Assembly: GCF_000336875.1 (NCBI RefSeq)
Contig: NZ_AOJK01000024.1
Location: 1 to 62,479, forward strand
Direction of reading: 5' to 3'
Origin: Halorubrum californiense DSM 19288
Lineage (GTDB): Archaea; Halobacteriota; Halobacteria; Halobacteriales; Haloferacaceae
DNA length: 62,479 nucleotides
Shown in pieces: positions 33,534 to 41,317 of the stretch. The first letter of the stretch is position 1; the number at the start of each line of letters is the position of its first letter. A program made the translations under genes and the position numbers. A model generated the notes under the pieces. That model searched no databases. It saw nothing but the letters and a program-made list of their open reading frames with translations, and was not told where the DNA came from.

Positions 33534-33783
33534 AGTCTTAGTACCTTGCTACTGAATAGTGGCAACCAAGCCCTATAATATTTTCCCTGAGTCACTCGTG
33601 CCAAGAAGATAGTCCACAATGGCAGGGCATCGGTCGTGGTAGATAAATTGAGGCTTGTTTATTTTACCTGTCACCAATAAATAATTACAACTTGAACACA
33701 AGAATTAGTCCAGCATCTCATGTTCCACTTTCACCCCGGTTAGCGTGATTTTTTGTTCCGTAAAAAGAGAATACACACACATA

Positions 33784-34434
33784 ATGTCAGGAAAGGTCTT
33801 CATTTCCCATTCTCGTCGGGATGAGGAGTTGGTAGACCGCATAGACCGTGCGCTGGATTTGGTCGGGTATGACACGCTGATTTACGAATGGGAGAACATA
33901 CCAGAAGAAGAACCAGACCGTGAGGCAATCAAACAGAAGATGAGTGAGTGTGACGCTTGCTTTGTCTTCCCAACACCAACGGTCCGAGAACAAAAAGTCA
34001 CTCCCGCCTGGCTCATTGCTGAATCGTCTATCGCTGGCGACCAGAATATTCCGACAGCGATATTCAAAGAGCAAGGCGATAGCTACGAGATTAATTTCCC
34101 GTATTTTGACATTTTGGTAGTCTACGACAGGGCAGAGTTGCCTCTTCAGCTTCAGGAACGAATTGAAGAGCTGATGGACGCTCAAGGGAATGAGGCGGCA
34201 GGCGCAATAGGTGGTGGGCTACTTGGAGTGGCCGCAGTGGGAACCGGTGGAGCCGCCTTGGTCGGCGCTCTTATCGGGGCCGCGTTGTCCTCTGGTAGTG
34301 ATACTGCACCACAGGTTCAATGTCCTGCCTGTGAATGGGCGTTCACGTATTGGGGGGACAGCGACGAGTTTCGTTGCCCTCATTGCCACACCGAGATGGA
34401 TTCGACATCACACGCCATCGGCGAGGAAGATTGA
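33784..34434 (+). CDS. TIR-transmembrane-zinc ribbon protein
   Basis: A 216-aa protein with three visible parts. Residues 3-115 are a TIR domain (KVFISHSRRDEELVDRIDRA; DACFVFPTPT; AWLIAESSIAG with E80 as the likely catalytic glutamate). Residues 138-170 are a glycine/alanine-rich transmembrane or glycine-zipper segment (GGGLLGVAAVGTGGAALVGA). The C-terminus is a zinc ribbon (C180, C183, C198, C201). TIR domains in prokaryotic defence hydrolyse NAD+ or make cyclic ADP-ribose signals. The ATG at 33784 directly gives the family start. The HEPN-type gene follows after 35 bp on the same strand. Confidence 0.8.
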   Translation: MSGKVFISHSRRDEELVDRIDRALDLVGYDTLIYEWENIPEEEPDREAIKQKMSECDACFVFPTPTVREQKVTPAWLIAESSIAGDQNIPTAIFKEQGDSYEINFPYFDILVVYDRAELPLQLQERIEELMDAQGNEAAGAIGGGLLGVAAVGTGGAALVGALIGAALSSGSDTAPQVQCPACEWAFTYWGDSDEFRCPHCHTEMDSTSHAIGEED

Positions 34435-34469
34435 GTTCCGGGTCAGTCAAAGGAGCCACACAATATCGC

Positions 34470-35276
34470 ATGAAATCATCCGTTGGCGTAATTGAACGAT
34501 ACGTTGAGCAATTAGAAGAAGATGCAGAACATATCATTTCGAAGATTGAACGGCTCTATCATGAGGCAGAGAAGGGTTATGAACTTACTCGTAGCAATCA
34601 CCCAGTCGGTGCCGCACAAAGGGGAGATGCAAAGCAGATTTGGCAAGACCCTGAAGGGGAAACAAAGAACCTCCAAGATGAGCTCAGAGAGGAATACGAA
34701 TCCTGGTACGCACAAGCCGAAGAACTCGTTTCAACGCATCTTCCTCAACGAACCGAAGAGTTCGAGAGACGGCGTACTGACGTGAAAAAATATATCAAAT
34801 TGGAAAAGAATGCGAAATTTGACCCGGAGAGGTACGTGAACAGCGCATCAGATTATTTTGCTGAGCAACGGAATATAGTCAAGGCAGTACCGGGGAAGGT
34901 TGAAGCTGAAAAACTAAGCCTTCGTCAACAAATCTCAGATACTTTCTCGAAAGATGAGATACAGCAAGCTCGGGAACTCCTTGATGAGGAACTCATGCGA
35001 GCGGCCGGAGTGCTCGCCGGTGTAGCTCTGGAGCGGCACCTTCAGATAGAGTGCGATGAGGCGGAGCTTGGGTACGAACATAATGATGGAATTGCGAGTT
35101 TGGCTCAAACTCTATATGAGGCGGATGAAATCAACAGTACCACACTGAGTAGTCTTGAGACGCTGGGCCAAATCAGAAACGACTGTGCTCATGCGAATCA
35201 GCAGGGGCCGAACGAACACAAAGTTAGGAAACTAATCGATGATACCGACGATTATATTCGAGGCCGTGGAGTATAG
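34470..35276 (+). CDS. HEPN-type protein paired with TIR gene
   Basis: A 268-aa protein. The N-terminal half is a long charged helical, probably coiled-coil, region (residues 5-170). The C-terminal 95 residues form a HEPN-like bundle: LLDEELMRAAGVLAGVALER, then SSLETLGQIRNDCAHANQQG with the R236-x4-H241 motif that marks HEPN ribonucleases. It starts 35 bp after the TIR gene and has no separate TATA box in that gap that I can see, so co-transcription is likely. RNA cleavage in an abortive-infection response is inferred; RNA targets are unknown. Confidence 0.7.
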   Translation: MKSSVGVIERYVEQLEEDAEHIISKIERLYHEAEKGYELTRSNHPVGAAQRGDAKQIWQDPEGETKNLQDELREEYESWYAQAEELVSTHLPQRTEEFERRRTDVKKYIKLEKNAKFDPERYVNSASDYFAEQRNIVKAVPGKVEAEKLSLRQQISDTFSKDEIQQARELLDEELMRAAGVLAGVALERHLQIECDEAELGYEHNDGIASLAQTLYEADEINSTTLSSLETLGQIRNDCAHANQQGPNEHKVRKLIDDTDDYIRGRGV

Positions 35277-35564
35277 TCCAAATCTTCGAAAGCGGTCAAA
35301 GCCATTCACAAGGAGATACCGGCTGGCTAACTCTATGTTCAATAGATTCCCAGCAAAGACAGGTACTACCTCCGGGGCGAAGGAGGAATAGATGGAACGA
35401 CGGGAGGACTACCTCGCAGACGCTTAAATCCACTTTGCCGCTATTCTGGATACGAACTTCTCGCGTGTTGGGCGTGAATTAGGATAGGTCCAGTCAAACG
35501 CGTTTTCACTACCTTCGCAACAACATATCGATAGTATTCACAGCCTCCGGTGCCGGTGTCTCCG

Positions 35565-35687
35565 CTAGAGCGCCCAGCCGACGAGGACGCTGAGTAGCAA
35601 GAGTACCACCCCAGCTAGCAGACTCCAGTAGAGGAATCCACCGGGCGTTGACGCCAACTTCTCAGTTTGAGAAGAGTCTCCCTTCAT
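35565..35687 (-). CDS. Small single-span membrane protein (40 aa)
   Basis: ATG at 35687, TAG at 35565. A 16-residue polar N-terminus (MKGDSSQTEKLASTPG) is followed by one strongly hydrophobic helix (YWSLLAGVVLLLLSVLVGWA). It starts 11 nt after the stop of the hypothetical gene at 35699-35935, so the two form an operon. No function assigned. Confidence 0.55.
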   Translation of the reverse strand: MKGDSSQTEKLASTPGGFLYWSLLAGVVLLLLSVLVGWAL

Positions 35688-35698
35688 CAGTCAGGTTT

Positions 35699-35935
35699 TC
35701 ATTCTGGGTTTTCCTGCCGGTGAGTGATGTGGATACCATCATCTTCTGCGATGTAAAGGTCGTAGTGATGGTCTGGCTCATCAGGGTCGTCCGTGTACGC
35801 ACATATCCAGACTCCATCGAACCCCATTCGCTCAATTCGAAAGTTGGTATTCTCAATATATTGGTCAATATCAGTGTGTGGCGGATGCTCCGTAATTTGG
35901 CTGCTGTCGTTATCGATGTCGTCGGGATTAGTCAT
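35699..35935 (-). CDS. Hypothetical acidic protein (78 aa)
   Basis: The ATG at 35935 gives a 78-aa acidic protein (MTNPDDIDNDSSQITEHPPH) with a short alpha/beta core (NFRIERMGFDGVWICAYTDD ... YDLYIAEDDGIHI). Not recognised. An open frame continues upstream to 36052 but the extension is cysteine-rich and overlaps the promoter of the divergent AbrB gene, so it is not used. It is divergent from the AbrB/recombinase operon and 11 nt ahead of a small membrane protein gene. Confidence 0.5.
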   Translation of the reverse strand: MTNPDDIDNDSSQITEHPPHTDIDQYIENTNFRIERMGFDGVWICAYTDDPDEPDHHYDLYIAEDDGIHITHRQENPE

Positions 35936-36055
35936 ACTTCTGTATTGGTTGGTTGACCAATTGACTGTGCTGGTAGGTGTGTTCTGTAAATCGGGATTTC
36001 TGGAACGGAGTGTAGGCAGGTTAATAGTTGGACTACACGTTGTGCAACACAAGAC

Positions 36056-36262
36056 ATGGCGAAATCAACCGTGCAAAAGACCTCTTCAGAGATTACTGAC
36101 CCGGACGGGTCGACTCGAACAATCACACAGTACAGTACATCAGTTCCGAAGCAACTGGCCGAGTTCTTTAGTCTCGACCAGGGTGATAAGCTGGAGTGGT
36201 CGATGGGTAGCTCCCGGGACAAAATTGAGCTGACTGTAATTAGGGATGAAGATGGTGACTGA
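36056..36262 (+). CDS. AbrB-family (SpoVT/MazE-like) DNA-binding protein
   Basis: A 68-aa protein with the swapped-hairpin AbrB signature TSVPKQLAEFFSLDQGDKLE and a following strand DKIELTVI. Such proteins are transition-state regulators or antitoxins. The preceding residues (STRTITQYSTS) form the first strand. The stop overlaps the start of the serine recombinase by 17 nt, so the two are translationally linked and this protein probably regulates the recombinase. Confidence 0.75.
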   Translation: MAKSTVQKTSSEITDPDGSTRTITQYSTSVPKQLAEFFSLDQGDKLEWSMGSSRDKIELTVIRDEDGD

Positions 36263-36932
36263 GGTTGCAATAGGCTATACCCGTCTCTCCCAGAAGTCAG
36301 ACGCGAGTATCGACGACCAGAAGCAAGAGATACGCGACCTTGCCGACGAGCAGGGATTCAACCTGACGCGTATCTATGATGATGGCGAACTTGCGTCTGG
36401 GTTCGACTCTGAACGCCCAGAGTATCTTCAGATGCAAACAGACCTGGAAGACGGACTCGCAGACGTACTCATCGTTCGTGGCCGCGACCGTCTGTCGCGT
36501 GACAAACGAGAGCGGTCAATGCTGATGTACGACATCGGAGACTGGGGCATTGAATTGTGGACAACTACCGACAGAGCGCGTATTGAGCTCAACTCTGATG
36601 AAGCATGGCTTATCGAAATGATTCAAGCCTACATCGATGATGTCGCTAAGAGACGAGAAATTCAGCGAGCTCGGACAAAGATTCAACAACGAGTTGATGC
36701 CGGGTTTCACCAAGGAAGACCTAGGTACGGCACTAAATTTGATGAACAGAGAGAACACCTTGTCCCCGGAGACAACTTTGGGGAGGTGATAACCGCTATA
36801 GAAATGCGGGAAGCTGGAGAATCTTTCCGGTCTATCGTAGAGCAGACCGCAATTCCTTCCACGAGTACCCTGTCTCGTATCCTTGAGAGGGAAGACTGGT
36901 ATCACGCGCTCGCGAAGGAATCCCGTGCTTAG
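36246..36932 (+). CDS. Serine recombinase (resolvase/invertase family)
   Basis: A 228-aa serine recombinase. The N-terminal catalytic domain reads AIGYTRLSQKSDASIDDQKQ with the nucleophile at S15 (YTRLSQ), and LIVRGRDRLSRDKRERSMLM holds the catalytic arginines. A helical linker (IDDVAKRREIQRARTKIQQR) and a C-terminal HTH (GESFRSIVEQTAIPSTSTLS) follow. The ATG at 36246 lies inside the end of the AbrB gene; ATG 36252 is an alternative. It is the island's second site-specific recombinase and may resolve multimers or invert DNA. Confidence 0.88.
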   Translation: MKMVTEVAIGYTRLSQKSDASIDDQKQEIRDLADEQGFNLTRIYDDGELASGFDSERPEYLQMQTDLEDGLADVLIVRGRDRLSRDKRERSMLMYDIGDWGIELWTTTDRARIELNSDEAWLIEMIQAYIDDVAKRREIQRARTKIQQRVDAGFHQGRPRYGTKFDEQREHLVPGDNFGEVITAIEMREAGESFRSIVEQTAIPSTSTLSRILEREDWYHALAKESRA

Positions 36933-37373
36933 ACAGGGGGTCGTTGCTCTATTCACACAGCTATCAGACGGAGCCAAGGATACACACACTATCGTTTTGG
37001 CTTTATTTATCTTGGGCCAAATGTGTCAGGAGACCTTTTTTTATCGGTGAACGGCGTGGTTTCCCACATCGACCGTCCTTGTTGGGTTGAGAACCTCAGG
37101 TTTGTATCTCGTCTTGGGACCGGGAGTGCCGCGCCCCACTATCCTATCTTGATAAGTTCAGCATTACTTTTCTTAATTTCTGATAGTATCCACAATAGAT
37201 ATTTCAGCGGGGATACTGTCAACTGGATAACTAGAACTCTCGATACTGTCTCATTATATCGAACGGATAGACTCCCTCGGTTTATTTCACAGACAACCTA
37301 TACCCGTTCCCCGAGAAAATGACAGATAAAACTAGTAACCACTAATATACTAGTTGCCATCTTTACAATTGCA
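36933..37373. other. Intergenic region with inverted repeat before 37374
   Basis: No convincing gene. A 99-codon frame at 37023-37322 has poor composition and is rejected. The right end holds AACTAGT (37330-37336) and ACTAGTT (37349-37355), a perfect 7-bp inverted repeat around a TATA-like CTAATATAC, 19 bp before the next ATG. Bound protein there would block the promoter of the gene at 37374. Confidence 0.4.
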
Positions 37374-37724
37374 ATGATAGGAATAGAAAAGGTAGAGACA
37401 GCCCGAAAAGCGGCGAAAGCAATCGCAATTAACGCAGGAAAAACGGTTCATGAATGGGACGGCGAGGTCACTTCAGGTCAACACTCACTTTATTCATTTA
37501 TGAACGCCGAAGAAAAGAATATACTACGAATAACCCCTGGAGAGCCATCGGTTTTCTTTGGTAGAGTGGTGTCACATGATAGGAACGAGATTGAGGGAAT
37601 TATGATTCTCTGCGATACAGAGGACATCATGGAACTGATTGTTACGTTCTTTGTTGTACCTGAGGAAACTTATGAGTCATTCCTGAATATGGAAGGCATA
37701 ATGCGGATTTCCTCGTCCCGATAG
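37374..37724 (+). CDS. Hypothetical island protein (116 aa)
   Basis: Unrecognised 116-aa protein starting MIGIEKVETARKAAKAIAIN. An N-terminal amphipathic helix is followed by alternating strands (NILRITPGEPSVFFGRVVSH; GIMILCDTEDIMELIVTFFV), suggesting a compact alpha/beta fold. The ATG follows a TATA-like CTAATATAC at the usual distance, and an inverted repeat overlaps that promoter. No neighbour suggests a role. Confidence 0.5.
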   Translation: MIGIEKVETARKAAKAIAINAGKTVHEWDGEVTSGQHSLYSFMNAEEKNILRITPGEPSVFFGRVVSHDRNEIEGIMILCDTEDIMELIVTFFVVPEETYESFLNMEGIMRISSSR

Positions 37725-37993
37725 AAGATTACCGTTCGTAGTCGTAAACACGAATTCGTTCTTTATTCGTCAGCAGAGATTCTATACCACAATCTCGGCT
37801 TCAGCCACTCTTGATTTAAATACGCTAGGTAACACGTCATCACAACTGTTTCGATAGAGTCCTTCATTTCAATACCACATAGTAGTATCTCAAATTTTCA
37901 ACGGACACAATGTAATAGCGCATGCTCCTAGCGTCCACAGAAATCCAATAGAGCGACCTGAGAACTAAGTTCATACAACGACTCTGTAGAAAT

Positions 37994-38113
37994 ATGACTG
38001 ACCCGTCGCTTGAGGATGCAGATGTGAAAGACAATACGGTATCAGAATGGCGATGGTCACTAATTGGATGGATTCACCGTCGACTTGGGAACGATAATGA
38101 TGAGCCTGATTAA
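37994..38113 (+). CDS. Possible small protein (39 aa)
   Basis: ATG at 37994, TAA at 38111-38113. The product (MTDPSLEDADVKDNTVSEWR, then WSLIGWIHRRLGNDNDEPD) has a tryptophan-rich amphipathic centre between acidic ends, plausible for a small haloarchaeal protein. There is no database support available to me, and its length makes chance possible. Confidence 0.35.
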   Translation: MTDPSLEDADVKDNTVSEWRWSLIGWIHRRLGNDNDEPD

Positions 38114-38192
38114 TCAGATGATTATTTGATTAACCGGCTATGTATGGCCTCTACTCACGGAATAATCGATTACTTAACAAACCCAGTAATCT

Positions 38193-40377
38193 GGCTCTGT
38201 TGAAACCCTTAGAAGTTGACAGAATCCGCGTGACACAGACAGAGGATGTATGGAGCGGTCTCACTCGTACCGAGGCAATCCTCAGTGAAGAGGCATGCCG
38301 GTGACCTATCACAGGCCGAGCAACGAGAGAGCCACTGAGCCGGACGGTTTAATTCACGTTTTTCGAGAGCTCAGCTCCAGCTTTGAACTTCACGTCGTCC
38401 GAGGTGTTCACTCCCGTGAAGTGGAGAAGTCGACCTTGTTGGGCCATCGTGACAGGCACATCAGCGGCAGCCCCCTCCTCTTGCTGGGTCCTTCGCCCCG
38501 GCTTCTTTCGAAGCAGTAGGTCATCGCCTTCCGCTTCTGAGAGGACCCCATCGGCAACTGCGTCTGAGACCATCCCATCGAACAGTCTCGCCCCTCGTCG
38601 CTCTCGGTCACCCGACAGGCGACGAGCCATCATGTCACCGTACCCGTCTCCATCTAAGTCACCAGCGCCAACACCGATGACTGCTGTTGGTTCTCGCACT
38701 GCCACGAGCGTGAGTGAATCCTCGTAGAGGCTGCCGTCATCGATGACCCAACCACCTGTGTAGATGAACTGGTCAGCGTTCTTACACCGGCTCACATACA
38801 ACAGCGCAGGGAACGGAAGCGGGCACTCTGGGGGCGCGACCATAATCGGGCACATCAGCGTCGATGTGGTCGAACCCTCTCCGAGCTCAGACCCCCAGTC
38901 GTCGAAGTCTGCTGGTTCGGACGAGGACCCGTCTGCGCTGACCGCAAGCGAGGTCTTCTTATTTGTGGCCGTCGGTGGGTCGTTCACCGGATTGACCGTT
39001 ACTCGTCCGTCAACGACGTGTGATTCGAGGTGGATGCCCGTGTCAACGGGTCCAGAGACGGCGGAGAGGAACGTGTCCGAGTTGTACAGCGAAGTGTCGT
39101 CGGAGATGAGGCCTCTGTTCAGCAGGTTGTCACCTCCTCTCCTTTCGGCCTCGTAAAGCGGACTGGTTTCCCCACCTCCGTTTCCTACCTCGTAATCGTT
39201 TTGCCCCCACGCGTAGAGCCGCCCATTATCGTCGGCTCGCCCTGTTACGTACTCGATGATGCGGCGCGGGGTGAGCTCGTTTTTGAGTGTTGCGTCACTT
39301 CCCGGGAGGCTGACATCAGGCACGGTAATTGTGAATTGCTCGTTGATGACTGGCGCTCCAGCGAGGTACTCGTACAGGGCGGCGATGTCTTCGTCACTCG
39401 CTCCGGTCAAGTCCTGAAGCGGGGGGTTTTCGAGGACATGTTCGGAGGTGTCCTGTAACGACTTTTCGAGTAGTTCGATGTCCCTCTCGACAATTGCTTG
39501 TATCTCTTGGAGGGCCTCGGCAGCGTGGTCCCATTCTCCGTTGTCAACGTGCGTTGCCGCTTGCTGAGTCAGTTCTCTTTGTCCCTCAGCGTGTTCTCGG
39601 ACGGTTACGCACACGTCGTCAGAGCAGCTTTCCAGCGTCTCCTGTATCTCATTTATACTGCTCCTCATATTGTCGAAATATTTATCTATGTCGTTTGAAT
39701 TTGTCCCCCGGCCAGTTCGAGCACTACGCTTGCTGATGGATACTGCCTCCGTTGTCTGAGAGAGAAGCGTATTCTCCAAGTCTAACGCAGGCCTAATGTC
39801 ATTGAAATCATGGTCACCTAATCCGCCGCCATCCGACCGAATCTTCGACTTATTGCTCCGACTGTTTTTGTAGTTGGCTTGGTCAGAATGAACCGTGTCC
39901 TCGTTGTAGTCAAAGCAGCAGGTGGCTGCGATGTATTGTGCTGTGACCCATGCTTCGAGTTCGACCTCTCCGGAGAGTGGTCCCGATTCAGCGGTTACAG
40001 TTGGGGTCAGTTTGTACACAGTGGCTCTACTCGTCGGTGAGGGGCCAGTGTATGTGCCGATGCCTGCGAACGGTGCTGCTGGCGATGCGCCCGTGTTCGC
40101 CACGGACGATGCCACTCGATTCAGACACCCACTCAGCCCACCAACCGCAACGATACCGCTCGCTGACAGTAGCTTTCGACGGCTAATGATAGCACGTGAC
40201 ACACGGCCTGCGTGACTGTCTCGTCCTCGTGAATTCATACTCGGATGATGGAGGAGAGGCATTATGATAAGTATTCGTATAATTGTAGAGAGAAAAATAC
40301 CGGCGGCTGGCCGACTAGCGCGCTGTATTCAGCACGGCCTCAACAAACTATCAGTGACTGAGGATTTCAACAGAGCC
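38193..40377. mobile_element. 2.2-kb transposase-less element carrying lipoprotein gene
   Basis: Ends are GGCTCTGTTGAAACCCTTAG (38193-38212) and, reading inward from 40377, GGCTCTGTTGAAATCCTCAG: 18 of 20 identical, the first 13 perfectly. The element is flanked by an exact 8-bp duplication AGTAATCT (38185-38192 and 40378-40385). The only sizeable gene inside is the Tat lipoprotein on the minus strand; no transposase is present. The 8-bp duplication is the IS6-family hallmark, so mobilisation in trans by an IS6-type enzyme is inferred. The intact repeats imply a recent insertion. Confidence 0.8.
38349..40262 (-). CDS. Tat-exported lipoprotein with Ca-binding-like C-terminus
   Basis: A 637-aa exported protein. 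The N-terminus carries a twin-arginine signal (ISRRKLLSASG, RR at 28-29) and a lipobox LSGC (C46), so it should be folded, exported by Tat and anchored by lipid. The middle is acidic and helical; the C-terminal part contains AGDLDGDGYGD, a DxDxDG loop as in FG-GAP or dockerin-type calcium sites. The start at 40262 fits a TATA-like AATTATACG about 25 nt upstream; ATG 40238 is an alternative. It is the sole cargo of the surrounding mobile element. Function unknown. Confidence 0.75.
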   Translation of the reverse strand: MPLLHHPSMNSRGRDSHAGRVSRAIISRRKLLSASGIVAVGGLSGCLNRVASSVANTGASPAAPFAGIGTYTGPSPTSRATVYKLTPTVTAESGPLSGEVELEAWVTAQYIAATCCFDYNEDTVHSDQANYKNSRSNKSKIRSDGGGLGDHDFNDIRPALDLENTLLSQTTEAVSISKRSARTGRGTNSNDIDKYFDNMRSSINEIQETLESCSDDVCVTVREHAEGQRELTQQAATHVDNGEWDHAAEALQEIQAIVERDIELLEKSLQDTSEHVLENPPLQDLTGASDEDIAALYEYLAGAPVINEQFTITVPDVSLPGSDATLKNELTPRRIIEYVTGRADDNGRLYAWGQNDYEVGNGGGETSPLYEAERRGGDNLLNRGLISDDTSLYNSDTFLSAVSGPVDTGIHLESHVVDGRVTVNPVNDPPTATNKKTSLAVSADGSSSEPADFDDWGSELGEGSTTSTLMCPIMVAPPECPLPFPALLYVSRCKNADQFIYTGGWVIDDGSLYEDSLTLVAVREPTAVIGVGAGDLDGDGYGDMMARRLSGDRERRGARLFDGMVSDAVADGVLSEAEGDDLLLRKKPGRRTQQEEGAAADVPVTMAQQGRLLHFTGVNTSDDVKFKAGAELSKNVN

Positions 40378-40398
40378 AGTAATCTAGTAAAGAATAGG

Positions 40399-40830
40399 CT
40401 AATTTGTAAGTTGTTCTTCTAGCTTATTTATTCGCTTCTTATTTAATTTAATACTATTATACATATCCTCTGCAATATATTCCTGTATTTCTTCAATCGT
40501 CGTCGTGAGCTTGTCTACCTCGTTGGCGAGCTCCACAATGTCAACACTCGTCCGCTCTGGTTTTCTATTATGAGACAGGAGTGCTTCCGCTTCCTCACGC
40601 TTTGTCTCCGGAATAACTGCAATTTTCATTCGAGAACCGCTCTGACTCTCAACGCTTGAGCGGTCTATCTCGATAAATCCATAACGCTCAAGCTTTCTAA
40701 ACTGATGTTGGAGCTGTCCTTCTGTAAGGTCAGTCCGCCGCCGTATCTTCGCCGTCGACGCGCTCCCGCTTTCTTCGAGAATCGCCGATATGAACTGACG
40801 CGTTTCGTCAGTCTGCTTCATTCGTTTCAT
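40399..40830 (-). CDS. Winged-helix regulator with C-terminal coiled coil
   Basis: A 143-aa haloarchaeal regulator. Residues 8-65 form a winged helix (RQFISAILEESGSASTAKIR; TEGQLQHQFRKLERYGFIEI). A basic linker and a long heptad-like helix (ELANEVDKLTTTIEEIQEYI ... INKLEEQLTN) follow, suggesting a dimer. ATG at 40830 or the in-frame ATG three codons later. It is the last gene inside the island's right end, just outside the lipoprotein cargo element, whose insertion lies 13 bp after its stop. Confidence 0.7.
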   Translation of the reverse strand: MKRMKQTDETRQFISAILEESGSASTAKIRRRTDLTEGQLQHQFRKLERYGFIEIDRSSVESQSGSRMKIAVIPETKREEAEALLSHNRKPERTSVDIVELANEVDKLTTTIEEIQEYIAEDMYNSIKLNKKRINKLEEQLTN

Positions 40831-41306
40831 ATCACATTATTGAAAAGAAGATTGCAAAGGTGTGTGGGTAAAACAGGCTTTGATGGCATGGGAAGCGAGG
40901 CTTTGGCGGGCTGAAATCCAAAGGCTTGGTCAGAGCCTTCGGAAGGGGTTGAACATCTTTAACGACCCTTGTATAAGGAACACCCCCTCAAAGGAGGACA
41001 ATAATCATAATAACATTCCGTACTACTGTGCTAGCCGCTTGAATAGTTCCTATTAAGCGGGGAGCACAGGCGATGGCCAAGAGCCAGGCCCCAATTACCG
41101 AGATAGTCATAGGCCAATTGTGGTTAGAGTGAGTGCGCTTGGAGTTGATTCAGCGGTCGTCTTGATACAGGTGAGCGTACGCCGGTGTGTGTCGTTGACC
41201 GCGCGAAAAAGCCGCGCGTGAATAAGGCTGGAAGCGCCGGGAAAATTGCTAACCTAAAACCGGTGAATTTGGCCTCTACTAAGAGATTACTGAACGAAAA
41301 GGTCGA
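40831..41306. other. Intergenic region at island right end
   Basis: About 475 bp between the last island gene and the tRNA-Thr 3' end. No credible gene on either strand. AT-rich near the regulator's promoter (ATATCACATTATTG, 40829-40842), then mixed composition. It probably contains the attP arm; no clear integrase arm repeats could be identified by eye. Confidence 0.4.
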
Positions 41307-41317
41307 AGCCTAGGCCG
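41307..41317. repeat. Right attachment repeat inside tRNA-Thr 3' end
   Basis: AGCCTAGGCCG, identical to 14904-14914. It includes the discriminator, the 3' acceptor strand and the start of the T stem. The element supplies this copy and so keeps the tRNA intact. Confidence 0.7.

Larger units (their letters stand above)
14904..41317. mobile_element. 26-kb integrated island in tRNA-Thr
   Basis: A block of AT-richer DNA with different codon use lies between two copies of AGCCTAGGCCG (14904-14914 and 41307-41317). The right copy is the 3' end (discriminator base, acceptor strand and start of the T stem) of the tRNA-Thr gene. The element lies on the 3' side of that tRNA, as expected when a tyrosine integrase inserts at a tRNA end and the element restores the gene. 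The integrase gene is the first gene inside the left end. Cargo: replication module, type I restriction-modification, TIR/HEPN pair, recombinases, regulators and nested mobile elements. Confidence 0.8.

Noticed and set aside
37023-37322. 99-codon plus frame after the serine recombinase
   Set aside because: Composition is not haloarchaeal (few acidic residues, many serine, arginine and isoleucine) and there is no suitable start context.
38193-40377. Autonomous IS6 insertion sequence
   Set aside because: Ends and duplication fit, but no transposase frame exists inside on either strand; only the lipoprotein gene is present.
14904-41317. Intact provirus
   Set aside because: No capsid, terminase, portal, spike or lysis genes were recognised; a decayed provirus cannot be excluded.
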